NCBI GenBank assembly: GCA_963576565.1
Contig: OY755042.1
Coordinates: 108,367,314 to 108,431,313 of the forward strand
Length of the DNA stretch: 64,000 nt
Direction: 5' to 3'
DNA from: Aspidapion aeneum
Lineage: Eukaryota; Arthropoda; Insecta; Coleoptera; Brentidae
A model generated the notes under the pieces. The model saw only the letters and a program-made list of their open reading frames with translations. It had not been told where the DNA came from and made no database searches. A program made the position numbers and the translations under genes. Of this stretch, positions 29,452 through 41,605 are shown piece after piece (within the stretch, counting starts at the first letter, position 1; every line of letters begins with the position of its first letter).

Positions 29452-30430
29452 TGAATGAATGTATGAATGTACGGTAGTGGCGGTTACCATCCTCAAAGGA
29501 TCTAACCTGGCACCTTGGCCGCCTGTCTGGGCCCGTTGTGCATAGGGTTGCCAACTTTTTTTTAAAAAAATATAGTCTTTTTCAATATAAACCAAAAAAA
29601 ATATAGTACGCCTAAAATGTATAGTATTTTATGGGAAAAAGTTTTTTACACACTTTTCACATAAATTTGTAAAGCAATCACAAATGTAAATATGGACATT
29701 GTTCAAATATTATATGGAGTCACCGATTTATCCAATATTTTCTGTGTCAAAAGGGATATGTCTGATTTTAGTCTCGGCCTTGCAAAAAATAGACCAAATC
29801 AAGATCCAAGTAAAATTTAGTATTTTTGCAAACTATACATTTCTTCAACAGTATATAGTATGTAGATCCGAAATATAGTACAATACTAAATAATATAGTA
29901 CGGTTGGCAACCCTAGTTGTGCACCACGTACCTACTGTGTTCGACTCAGATAATAATTTAAATACTATCTAGTATATAGAACCCACCCATAGACTTCAAA
30001 TTATATTTTAGGCCAGAAACTTAGTCATCATGATATAGCACATAATGCCATGGTTGTAGCCTTCGACCACTGATTGGTCATAAATCTTTTGACATAATCG
30101 ACAGGGTACAGAGAGTCACAAGGTGCCCGTAATAGCTGCTAGCTTCAAATAGGCACTTCATATACCCTGTGCCATGTGGTGATTGCCTGAATGGCCAGGC
30201 CACCGAATCCATTCAGAGAATCACCAGATTAACCCATCCCCTTTACCATAGATGTTATCTGGTGTGATCCCAAAAGTTACCAGTTTTTTTTTCTGATAAC
30301 ATACTGATCAATGATCGTTCGTTACCAGACTACCCATTTACCCATGGGTCGAGGCCCCTTTAGTCGCCTCTTACGATAGGCCTAGGTTACCTTGGTGCTA
30401 TTCTTACCTCCGAACACCATACAAACCAAA
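29452..30430 (-). mobile_element. Probable LINE 3' region with (TTCA)n-type tail
   Basis: The GC-richer block includes cctttagtcgcctcttacga followed by taggcctagg, a phrase common at LINE 3' ends in insects. The gaatgaatgtatgaatgta tract at 29452-29471 would be the tail on the minus strand. Only untranslated sequence remains. A hAT-like MITE is nested at 29543-29915. Confidence 0.5.
29543..29915. mobile_element. 373-bp hAT-like MITE with exact 8-bp TSD
   Basis: Ends tagggttgccaac and gttggcaacccta are perfect inverted repeats. gttgtgca flanks both sides (29535-29542, 29916-29923). Interior repeats of atatagta occur near both ends. Confidence 0.92.
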
Positions 30431-30516
30431 ACAACCTCATACCATGTAATAGTTGTTTTGTTAAACCTATCAAGCTATAAAAATGTAATTTTTGCTGAAG
30501 TTTCTGGTGCTGTGTA

Positions 30517-31908
30517 CAGTGGCGTATATAGAAAAAAGTTTCGGGGTGGGCCCGAGACAGCTTTTGGGGGGGGGGGGGGGGCGAGACCTCATGAAGCTGT
30601 ATTTTATGCTATTTTATGTTTGTATTCATGAAATATGTGAAAAATATCCAAAAAAATCTTAGCTTCGTATTGTAACAAAACGGGATTTGAATATAAATGG
30701 TATTTTTGCCATTTATAAGTTTTTAAAGATTTTTAATTAAATATTGTTTTGACATCAACAAGCATTAATTATATGCAAGACTAGGTTAAGATTAAGTAAA
30801 ATTGATGGCAACTCGGCGATTTGTTTTTAGGCATATTTTCAGGTTCGCCGTATTTTAATAAAAGTTGTATTCGGCTAATATGTCCTTTGGGCCACTAACA
30901 TCAAAATAATTCTTATTTTGTAACTGAAAACAAATTTTAAACTATTTTCAATTAAAAAAAAAACACACTGTGTAATTTTACTTTCTAACGGGTTTTTAAG
31001 TCTGGCTTGCATTGCTATTTTGTCTTTTAGTAGAGAGCTTAAAGCGCAGTCTATCTCTTTCTCGCCAAGGCGAAAGGGAGTAGAATTCTAGCCAATCAAC
31101 GCCAAGATATTTGTCCCTTCAAGCGCAGGGTCGCTTTAACTGAGACGGGAAACTTTCGAAAGTCGTCAGGGACATCACTTTTTAGTCGCGCTTCGCCTAG
31201 TACGTTACGCTTTTATTCACACTTCTTAAGGGGGGTTTTATTTTAACTGGGGAAATTTGTCAATTATTTTAACTTTGTATAAGCTATTATCTTTATTATT
31301 CATAATTATTTTAGTCTTTTCTTTTGGAGTTTATTGATTTTAAAGTCATTAATTATTACTGTTTCCAGTGTTTTGAAATAATGTGTTTAACTGTTTTATG
31401 GTTTTTTTATCAACAAAATACAAACCATTCGTTGCCCTAAAATCGGCATTTTTAATTAATAACATATCCCAAACCTAAACAGTAATATTAAGTAAATTAA
31501 ACAGTTGATTGAATAGTTTCACTCATTCAATCAACGTTTAACATGTTGATAAATATATATATTTACAACAAATATATAAAAGGTTTATAAAACCTAAAAG
31601 TTTAAGAAGTGTAAATATTTGAATACAAAAGTTTAATAGTAGTAAAAAGTCGATATTCAACTAGTAAATATAAGAAGTGAACGTGTGAAGCTACAAGAAG
31701 AAAATTGAAAAGGTATGTATGATTATCCTACATTAGTTATATATTTCGAGATCGTGTAAATTTAATAACATATAGTAACATTTAATCTTTTTACAATTTA
31801 TATAAGTTGTAGCCTAAGTTGGTAGCTTACAACATTTAAGCCTTGGCCACTTGAGGTGACAGTACCACTGTCACATCCTAGGCCCCTGTTACAGTATATA
31901 CGCCACTG
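30517..31908 (+). mobile_element. 1.39-kb hAT-like element retaining a promoter-like region
   Basis: Ends cagtggcgtatatag and tatatacgccactg are inverted repeats. Flanks gctgtgta and gctatgta (30509-30516, 31909-31916) match at 7 of 8 positions. The interior has a GC-rich block (31020-31220), a tataaaagg box at 31574, and a purine-rich 5' UTR-like stretch ending in the donor gtatgt at 31713. It looks like the 5' part of an autonomous element with its transposase deleted. Confidence 0.8.
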
Positions 31909-31916
31909 GCTATGTA

Positions 31917-32880
31917 TATAACGGCTTTATTACCCTTGTTATTTTTATGTGCCAAATTCACACTTGAAAAATCCTCCACAACATGTTTTAAAACGCCACT
32001 AGGTTAAGACTTCTCAAACCTATTAACTTTTTGCGTATTATTTTGTCACGTTTTGTTTCTTAATGTTTTTGAATAAAAAAAAGGCACAAAGGCCTGTTCT
32101 AAAAGCCCTCTAGATAAAGACTTGTTAAAAGTAATCACTTTCTACGTCTTTTTTTGTCACGGTTTTCTTAATGACTTTTTTTCACGTAAAAGTGACACAA
32201 AAGGAAGTTCTAAATGTTCACTAGTTTAAGACTACAACACTTTAAGACAATTTTAAAAGGTGGCGCTCAAGGCAAGACAAAATGTCTATACATACATTAT
32301 GTTTTCTTTAAAAGCTAAACAAGATTTTTTAACAGTAAACACTTTCACTCAATATTAATGTGTCTTTATCAGGTTAATAACTGATGCGTCGTGATCGTGA
32401 AGGATCAAGGATCAGTTCATTAACTGGCTTTTGGATTTTAGAGACCAAAGCACTTCCGGATAGATTTCGTCGAAGTTAAAAATGTCGCGCTGCTTCTAGT
32501 AAAATCTCAAAAATATTTGGTAGAAAGACCAGTCGCGTTTTAAAATTTGTGTAGAAAAGACGCGAACCCAATGTGATTTTGACGTTGATAAAAATCTACT
32601 TGGAACTTACTTGAAAATAACGAAAAAACGTTGCTGTTTTGACTTGATAATGGCGTTATTACAACGCCTTTTTAGTAACATTATTTTATATAACGTTAAT
32701 GAATGACCTATTAAGCTTGTTTTCGTATATGAAATAAACGTTTTTTTCTAGCAGTTTTTAAAATCAACGTTTTTTTTGTCACATTTTTTTTACGTGTTAA
32801 ACACGTGTTTGTGCTATGTGGAATTATAGTGTTGGATTTAAGAAGGTTTTAGATGATACCCACTAGGGTTACTAAACACA
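31917..32880. other. AT-rich stretch, nothing recognised
   Basis: No supported gene or bounded repeat. Confidence 0.4.
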
Positions 32881-33700
32881 GGTACGAAAACGATCATCTC
32901 GGAGCTAGGAGACGTCTTTAAAACGTACGCATGGGTCCCTCTGGGTCTGATACAGGTACCTGGAAGATCTCTGGAACATTTTTGTGTGTCCTTTTACGCT
33001 TTTAAAGCGTCCCCACAGAACGGTTTTAAAACGTTTTAAAGCGTCAAGTTTAATTTTCTATACCTTCTGCAAAATTTAGGTTCGAAAACGTTCCAAAGTG
33101 TTTTAATGACGTAGAAAAAACGTTCCTGGGATGTCTAAAAAAACGTTTTAGAAGAAGTTTAAAACACGTTTTAGGGGACGTTTTAAAAACGTTTTAGAGG
33201 ACGTTTAAAAAACGTTCAGGAGAGGTTATAAAAACGTTCCAGAGACCCAATAAAGTAAAAGCGTCTGCCCCCCCCCTTTATTGTCTTTACGTATTGGGCC
33301 CTTTCATATTGGGCCCTTCGAGTAGGTACCGTAAAAAATTTTGAAATTTACTTTTTTCTGGTGAAATTATGTAGATACTGATTGTGATGCTAGTGAGAGA
33401 AATGTTTTAAAAACGTCAATAATTGCACTTTTTTAAAACATCATTTTTGGGACGTTTTAAAAACGTACTTTCTTGGTACTTATAGGTTAGAGCCCCAAGG
33501 GACTAATAGGTAAGTTTTGAAATCGTCCTGATTTGCGCGGTTTAGGTACGCAAATGTTGGGGATCTGAAGTACCTTAAAAGTACGTAATAAAAACGTACT
33601 TTTTGTGACTTTTTAAAACTTCTTTTGAGGTATGGGGATGTTGGGACCTAAAGGAACCTAAGAACTACGTTCCTGGGACATCCGGTCTTACTGGGGTAGA
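32881..33700. repeat. ACGTTTT-rich repeat, copy of 15.3-16.4 kb
   Basis: Dense acgttttaaaa / ttttaaaacgt motifs (for example 33000-33260) plus the phrase tttacgtattgggccctttc, shared with the rhomboid intron repeat. Not a simple tandem array, because the spacing is irregular. Confidence 0.6.
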
Positions 33701-33996
33701 GATGTTTTTAAAAAATTATATTTATATGTTGTTTAGGTACTCGGTATTATGGGCACCTCAGTATTTTTTTCTCTAGTGATAAATTAATAAATATCTAGGT
33801 TGTGTTTTTGCTGTAAATTGGTGCGCGAGATTTTGTGTTAGAATTGGGTGGGTGTTTAAAAATCTGTTGTTTTTTAACAAGATAATTTGGCTATTAAAAC
33901 ACTTAACTTATTTATAGCTCAAAAATTAAAAACGCAATATCCAAAATAAATTTAAAAAAAAATAAAAAACAAAAAACAAAAAACTAGAAAGCTTTA

Positions 33997-34609
33997 TACA
34001 GGGTGTCTCTAAAAGGTCTGTGCAAAATCTTAGAATATATTCATGTGGTTAAAATAAGTCGATTTAAAGCAACTTACCTTAGTCCGAACTTGCTCCGTTT
34101 CAGAGATACAGGGTGATAAATTTAAAAATTAAAAATCGATTGTCTTAAAATTTATGAACATTTCTCAACGCATTACTTTAAAAATTGATAGTCGGGGGTT
34201 TTTTAGGATGCGAAAACTAAATATGCTCTTTTTATAGTTTAAAATGACTATAAATTTTTTATCAGTGTAACTTTTAACTTTTTTTGTTAAGAAAATATTT
34301 TCCCGAATCTTTTTAAGCCAAACAGGTACTCTTGTTAACATACGCTAAAGTAAGTCGTTTTCGAGATATTTTCGTTTTTAGTGTTCGATGCCGCAACGGA
34401 ATACTGAAATTATTTTGAATGACTATTTCACTAGAGTGTTTTACACTGGCAAAATGGGTTTGTTTTGTTTGTTTTAATTTTTAAATTCACTTACCTGTAT
34501 CTCTGAAATGGAGCAATTTTGGACTAAGGTAATTTGCATTAAATCGACTTATTTTGACCTCAGGAATATGTGCTAAGATTTTGTACAGGCCTTTTAGGGA
34601 CACCCTGTA
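33997..34609. mobile_element. Foldback MITE, TACAGGGTGTC ends
   Basis: The left arm from tacagggtgtctctaaaagg and the right arm ending gacaccctgta are inverted copies for about 120 bp, including the pair gtttcagagatacagggtga / acctgtatctctgaaatgga. The outer acagggtgt phrase recurs near 188, 17059, 17633 and, inverted, near 49011. Confidence 0.75.
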
Positions 34610-35520
34610 CCCTGTATTATTTCAAAACTCTGAAATTTAGTATCAAGTTTATTACGTATCTTTAGGCTCATTAAAGGAGAGAAGAAAGAGCAATTTAGGC
34701 CAGTTAAACTCGGCCTTTATTGACAAACTTCACTACTAAAAAGAAAACTTGTTTTTTATTGGACAATAAGTTTAGAAGTATATTAAGTATACATATTCTG
34801 ATTTACTTTGTAGCTATAATAGTCCACAACACACCGGTCTAAATTCATAAATAGCATTATTTTGCTGATACCCTCAACTTTTTTCCTGCGAAAATTCTTG
34901 AAATAAATGTACATGTTCTTTGTAAGACAATATTGCCAATTACTTTTGAATACATTTTTTTAGTCACAAAAAAAATCGCGGTTATTAATTCTTTATTTTT
35001 ACTTTTTTCATCTCCTTATTTTGACATGTTTTGTGTGGGGGGCACGGCGCAGTCAAGGCATCTAATTTGTAGGACAAATGTCCATTCATGTTTGATTTTA
35101 TAAAATCTTTAGATATAAGCAAAAATTTAATGTTTACTAAATATTTAATGAATTTTGTAGATACAGACATTAAATTGAAATTTAGCGTCTGCGTACTCTG
35201 TTCACTGTCAAGAATTTTCGTAGAGGAAAAAGTTGAGTCTCTGCAAACTGAAGCCTGTTACTCATCTTTTAAAAAACAAACCAGTGCTAATTTAGATCAA
35301 ATTAAAAAAACGCGACAATGAGTAAGGGCCATAATTTATGTATTAACACTTATACCTAAAAAAAATTGATGTTTTTCAAATAAAAAATATTAATCCTATT
35401 GTCTTTACTCTTTTAAATGTTCCAAAAGGCTAGATTCCGAATAAAAAAGAAGTTATAAAATACATTCTAACAAGCTTTCCCTTTCAAACTCAAACAATAA
35501 CAACCGAAAAGTTTACTCAC
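34610..35520. other. AT-rich stretch with one unrecognised 77-codon frame
   Basis: 35088-35321 (plus) is an open frame starting MFDFIKSLDISKNLMFTKYL. It has no recognised domain and no consistent splicing to neighbours. I do not call it a gene. Confidence 0.35.
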
Positions 35521-35720
35521 CTCTCCCTTCCCTTCCCTTCCCTTCCAGACTTGTCAACACAGCACGTTGCGGAGCAACTATCCCGCTGCTCACCGCCCAC
35601 AATAACGTTCAGCTACACTCTGGCGAATGTAGCACGCGTATCCACGTTTCTCCATGATCACGTGCCCTCTCTCGATTTCCATGATTATTTCTAGGAAAGA
35701 GATTCTCTCATATGCAAGTA
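35521..35720 (-). promoter_or_regulatory. GC-rich block, possible 5' exon of the rhomboid gene
   Basis: This ~200-bp block is far more GC-rich than its surroundings and contains CACGTG and acgcgt. On the minus strand it ends in a (GGGAA)n tract and the perfect donor gag|gtgagtaaac at about 35520. A non-coding first exon spliced to 22189 is plausible: the rhomboid frame carried back into the block meets a stop and has no Met. On the plus strand the same sequence reads as an acceptor (ccttcccttccag, ending 35548) plus a 47-codon exon ending LDFHDYF and TAG at 35692-35694. Only one reading can be right. Confidence 0.35.
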
Positions 35721-35789
35721 TGCTTTATTGTCGCTAGACTAAAAAAATATGAATTTTGTATTTCTTCAAATTGATGGGTAATCAAACAA

Positions 35790-36270
35790 ATTTTCGTTGC
35801 TAATCGGGTAAATGGAAGTTTTGTTTCTCTCATATTTTTCCGTGGGTAGCTCGAAAGCTTAACCTGACGGAAGTCCAAGATCTAATGGACACCTAATAAG
35901 TGTTGACAGTTAAATATTTCGTCCTTATAAGACTCCTCAGAATACTGCGTGGTCAATTTCATCACCCTTGCGAAGTTAATCAGACCGTTTTGTCTCTCAT
36001 CCTACGTCTATAGTGATAAAATCCCCGCAAGAAGCGCCATTTACCGAGATACGAGAGAAACTAGAACAAGAGCAGACGAGTATAAATAAACTACTATATT
36101 ATATATCAATCGATGAAAGAAAAAGAAACCATCCGTGACTAACGACAGCACTTCTGTCTTTCAAGCCAGATTAACGCTGATTAGCGTTTTTGCCCACCCT
36201 CAGACGTGAGCGTCAATCAGCGGAATTTTTAAGCCAAGTAAAAATATTTCGTGGCTAATCGGCTAATTTA
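35790..36270. mobile_element. SINE-like or non-autonomous repeat
   Basis: Shared with the nested insert at 58945-59359, for example gtccaagatctaatggacac, ctaataagtgttgacagtta and gcaagaagcgccat. The phrase ggctaatcgg lies near both ends here. No coding. Confidence 0.65.
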
Positions 36271-37020
36271 CGTACCTTTTGTATTTGGTATTGATTAGAA
36301 GCTTACCGGTTACTTTCTTATCTCTTGAAGAAAGATCCAGATAACTTTTATTATTTATATATTATAACTTGTACTCTGCTTTTATACTCTTTTAAATGTG
36401 TCCAAAAAAATAATTCAAATAAATAAATAAATGATTAAAATTCAAGTTGGTATTGGTTTTTGGGTATTCCGTTCCGTTGTTATATAAAAAGTTTAGGAGA
36501 ACCGAAATTTTGGCATCAGCTTTACGGAAATGTATTTTTATTAAAAATCAAGATCAAAATAGTACATTTTGTATAACAAGTGAAGGAAGTAACACTTCAC
36601 GAGTTTAAAAGTTCCAGCAAAGTGCGAAAATCACACAGGTGTAAGAAATTCACTTTCTAGGGAGTTATATATGTTTTTTTTCCTACGAATACAATATATT
36701 AAAACAATTAAGTAAAAATCACTTTTTATTATTTTGATTTTTAGACACGAATATAGTAAGTAAAAAGTAAAGTGTGATTGTTTAAAATGCTTTAACTTTG
36801 CGAAACTGGGCGATTGGTCCTGATTGGATGGAAGCATATAAGTAATTACATATATATTACGTATATGATGGAAAGTATAAACAAAAAAAAAGAAGGAATT
36901 AATTCATAATGAAATTTTCTTCTCGAGAAAGGAAAATATCTTTATCAAAACAATGGCTTTTGACACTGACAATGGCATTTGCATTAACAAGGCTATAAAT
37001 ATCAATATGCATGTAAAATT
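36271..37020. other. AT-rich stretch, nothing recognised
   Basis: No supported gene. The open frame at 36631-36837 has no domain. Confidence 0.4.
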
Positions 37021-38530
37021 AAGGCCAACACAAAAATAGAGGCCACGACCCTGAAAAAATCAGCTGTTCTCCCGGGGCTGAATTTTACATTGGGTCTTAT
37101 GGGAGGTCAGACGTTTTTTTATGATATTTTCAAAATGGCACTACAGATTTCCGCAAAATTTCAGTGAAATATTCTCAGACACCATCCCGATATTCCACCA
37201 AAGTTTTGTAAGGAAGCAACATGACTAAGAGGTTAAAATCTTCAAGATTTAGCATTCCTTATTTTGAATTCAAATTACCCGCCATATACAAGATGCCAAC
37301 TGTTATATTTGACATGCATTTGACTTTGTCATCTGTGATTGTCACTATCGCTTCTGCTTTAAACTTAATTTTTGTGTAAGCTAATGAAGCGGCTATGAAA
37401 AATTAGGGCTTACTATACATTAAAAAAAAATGTTCTGCCAGAATAAAGTAAAAACAATCTCAAAAACGGCTTTATTTTAAAAAAATCAAATATCAATGAA
37501 CCGTTATTCCAACTTCAATATTTTAAAGACAATCAGCTGTGTCGTAACGTGACCATCAAAAAAAAATCAGCCCCGGATGTGACGTCAACAAAGTGGAGGA
37601 TCATGGCCCGTCCATTTTGATAGCCCTGGTAAAATATACACATTTCCAGGGACTGGTGAAACCTGCATCAGTCTTTGACCTTTCTAATACAGAACACGAT
37701 GCAAATGTGTAATGTTTTTTTGCTGAAAAATCTTAGAATTTATCAAAGATAGACACCAACTAAATTTATTTTTGAAATAATGTTCAAATATTGAAAGATT
37801 TATAAATCACTTATATCTACATTTGCCAGATTTTTAAGGTTGACAAAAGTCGTCCATTATTTTCTGGTTTTTCAAAAACGACGAAAAATTACAGTTAGTC
37901 TCTCAGGATCTCTAGTCAGGGCTATCAAAATGGACGGGCCACGATCCTCCACTTTGTTGACGTCACATCCGGGGCTGATTTTTTTTTGATGGTCACGTTA
38001 CGACACAGCTGATTGTCTGAAATTTAAATTTTGAAGTTGGAATGACGGTTCATGGATATTTGATTTTTTGTTAAATAAAGCCGTTTTTGAGATTGTTTTT
38101 ACTTTATTCTGGCAGAACAATTTTTTTTAATGTATAGTAAGCCCTAATTTTTCATAGCCGCTTCATTAGCTCACACAAAAATTAAGTTTAAAGCAGAAGC
38201 GAATGTGACAATCACATATGACAAAGTCAAATACATGTCAAATATAACAGTTGGCATGTGGTACATGGCGGGTAATTTGAATTCAAAATAAGGAATGCTA
38301 AATCTTGAAGATTTTTACCTTTTAATCATGTTGCTTCCTTACAAACCTTTGGTGGAATATCGGGATGGTGTCTGAGAATATTTCACTGAAATTTTGCGGA
38401 AATCTGTAGTGCCATTTTGAAAATATCATAAAAAAACGTCTGACCTCCCATAAGACCCAATGTAAAATTCAGCCCCGGGAGAACAGCTGTTTTTTTCAGG
38501 GTCGTGGCCTCTATTTTTGTGTTGGCCTTG
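37021..38530. mobile_element. Palindrome of two ~610-bp elements in opposite orientation
   Basis: A complete element (37021-37628, aaggccaacacaaaaatag to gatagccctg) is followed by a ~290-bp spacer and a nearly identical inverted copy (37917-38530). The same element occurs singly at 41732-42343 and 62469-63079. No target duplication flanks the pair. Confidence 0.9.
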
Positions 38531-38761
38531 CTCTAGTATTAAGAATGGAATCCATTGCCTGTAAAGCTACTGGAAAAAGAAACTGTAATATGTCAACGAA
38601 CTTCTGAATTATTGGAGATATGAGTGCACTCCTACGTGATCAGTTTTTTAACTAAAGGGATGCTTGAAAACCTCATTCTTTTTAAATTTTGAGTAATTAA
38701 ATACAATTAAAACTAACTAGCATTTTATATTCTGTTAACGTTTAAAATCATTATTGATTGT

Positions 38762-40453
38762 TCGAGGTGTTGAAAAAGTAACTATTCGTTACTCGAGTAG
38801 TCGTTACTCAACAAATAACGGAGTAACGAGTACCAATTCGAAAATTAAATGATTACTTTCGTTACTTTGATTCCTTCGATTGTTTTAGTATTCAGGAATC
38901 ACTCAAAAGTCGGTAATCCAAAATCGGGGAGTAACTATGATAACTTTTAAGTAAGTAACTAAATATTGTTTGAGTTCTCGTAGATTGTTATTTTTGTCTC
39001 TATTTTTATTTACTTTTAGATTTAGTATGTATTTCTCTGCATGTAAGTATAATGATTATACAACTCTCATATTGTAAACATTGATTGAGTTTCTACGTAA
39101 TTCCTACCTTTATTTTTTTAATTTTAGCCCGCATTATGAAAATTTCAATTGAATATTTTCATAATATCAACAACAAAAATATACCTACAAGTAAGTGATC
39201 TTTGAATTAACGACAGTCCTCCCCGTAGTAGTCCGGGAGAATTATCCAATAAATGTGAAAAAATTGCAAAATAAAAACTAAAAGAGGTTTGACCAAAAAT
39301 ACAATTCAGAAAAATAATATTGACTGCCCTTTACTGTTTACGCTATATCATAACTCTCCACTCCCCGTAGTAGTCCGGGAGAATCAGCCAAGAAATGTAA
39401 AAAAATTGCAAAATAAAAACTAAAAGATGTTTCACCGACAATACAAGTCAGAAAAATAATATTGCCTGCCCCTTATTTTTTATGCTATATCTTAACTCTC
39501 CACTCCCCGTAGTAGTCCAGGAAAACTAGCCAATAAATGTAAAAAAATTGCCAAATGAAAACTAAAAGAGGTTTCACCGAAAATACAATTCAGAAAAATA
39601 ATATTGACTGCCCTTTATTGCTTATGTTATATCATAAATCTCCACTTCCCGTAGTAGTCCGGGAGAATTATCCAATAAATGTAAAAAAATTCCAAAATAA
39701 AAACTAAAATAAGTTTCACCATCATAACTCTCCACTTCCCGTAGTAGCCCGGGAGAATTAGCCAATAAATGTAAAAAAATTGCAAAATAAAAACTAAAAG
39801 AGGTTTCACCGAAAATACAATTTAGAAAAATAATATTGACTGCTCTTTATTGTTTATGCTATATCTTAACTCTCCACTAGAGGTGCTGAAAAAATAACTA
39901 TTCGTTACTCGAATACTCGTTACTCGAAAAATAACGGAGTAACGAAAACCGATCCGAAAATTAAATGATTACTTTCGTTACTTTGATTACTTTGATTCCT
40001 TCGATTATTTTAGTATTCAGTAATCACTCGAAAGACGGTAATCCAAAATCAGGGAGTAACTATGATAACTTAAGTAACTAACTAAATATTTTTTGAGTTC
40101 TCGTCTAAGATTGTTATTTTTGTCTCTATTTTTATTTACTTTTAGATTTTAAGTATGTATTTCTTTGTATGTAAGGCATTAGATTTTTAAAACAAAGTTT
40201 ATTTTTTTAATTTAAGCCCGCATTTTGAAAATTTTAATTGAATATTTCCATAATATCAACAACAAAAATATACCTAAAAGTAACTGATCTTTGAATTAAC
40301 GACAGTCTGACAATTTTGCACTAATTGTATGAATGAATTGAATACAGTTACAGTAATCAAAGTAACGATAGTAACAAATATATAAAATGGTTACTTAGTA
40401 GTCGAGTAACGATTAGTGACGAGTATTCAAAAGTAACGAAAATCAACATCTCT
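38762..40453. mobile_element. Mutator-like non-autonomous element with 9-bp TSD and tandem core
   Basis: Outer ends cgaggtgttga and tcaacatctct are inverted repeats, and attgattgt flanks both sides (38753-38761, 40454-40462). A block rich in cgttactcg and gtaacg occurs twice (about 38762-39050 and 39885-40170) around a tandem array. Nine-base duplications are typical of Mutator-like elements; no transposase is present. Confidence 0.75.
39221..39878. repeat. Tandem array, five units of ~90-150 bp
   Basis: Units begin near cccgtagtagtccgggagaa at about 39221, 39363, 39515, 39646 and 39736; the fourth unit is internally shortened. It lies between the two duplicated ends of the element at 38762-40453. 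Confidence 0.85.
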
Positions 40454-40462
40454 ATTGATTGT

Positions 40463-41596
40463 AGAACATAACATTTTAATAAGTAGGTACTGTTAGTTAA
40501 ATAAGTAATAAAATATCTTTGTTTTTCAACTATAGCATATATTTTATTATGATCAATTTTTATGTTCATTGAATCAATTGTTTTTAAAGTGGGTGTTCAA
40601 AAAATAAAATTAGAATCATTTTTGTCATAACTACGAGTTTATTTACAAATCTTATACTAAAAGTACAAAATGCCTTTTTTATTGAGGTTTTTGCTGTATT
40701 AGTATATTTTGTACTGGAGTTAAAATCTGGTAATGAGTTCTGTTAGTTTTTATTCTATCAGTCGCATGAAAAAATATTGTGAGTGTCTGTTTGAAATTAA
40801 TTAATTGTTGAATATCAACAAATATATGAATAAGCTTCACAACAAAATAAGCTGAGCCTGACGTACTTTTTTCAAAAGTTTAAATAATACAAAAATAATT
40901 TTAAAAGTTTTAAAGTAAATACTTGCTAATAAGGTTAAAAAATAATTCATCTATGGATTTATTTATTTTGTTGTGAAGCAGAATGTTTATTAAAGTAAAA
41001 CCAAAATTAGTGTGGGACAGAACACAAATATGCGGATGCAGTAAGCACGCCACTGTCACAAACCAATTTTGATTTTAATCTAAATCCTTTTTATAGAGTT
41101 AATTTAACCCATTTGACTGGCGCTAAACCTGTCAAATTATCTGTCCTAAATTCTATTAATAAATTTTAAAAACATTTTTTTGCAATAACTTAAACCTTTC
41201 CTACTGTAATTTATATAAATATAAATACCTAGTTTTAGTAGGTAAATAATTTCTAAAGCTACATTAAATAACTTATTATTTCAATAACTAAATATCTAAT
41301 TTTTATATAATAGATAATACTTTTTTTATTATGGTAAAATATCTACATAAAATCTTTAGGGGTACAAGGGGCAGGAACACTGTTAATTGGTGAATTTTTT
41401 AATATTATATTTTATTTATTCCTATAATTTTATATTTTACTGAAGATCTACCTACTGAAAAAATAGTGAAAATGGCACAAACAAGAATGAAAAAAAAATT
41501 CTATAGATGGTTAAAATATATTTTCTATTTACTTTATATTTAAAGTTTGGCAAGACTTGACATTTTGAATTATATATTGTTATGCTTGTTTCTGGT
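40463..41596. other. AT-rich stretch, nothing recognised
   Basis: No gene or bounded repeat is supported. Confidence 0.4.
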
Positions 41597-41605
41597 ACTA
41601 TTTAG

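Noticed and set aside
35088..35321. 77-codon plus open frame as exon upstream of 35549
   Set aside because: It ends in an in-frame stop at the candidate donor, and no other frame is open in the needed phase.
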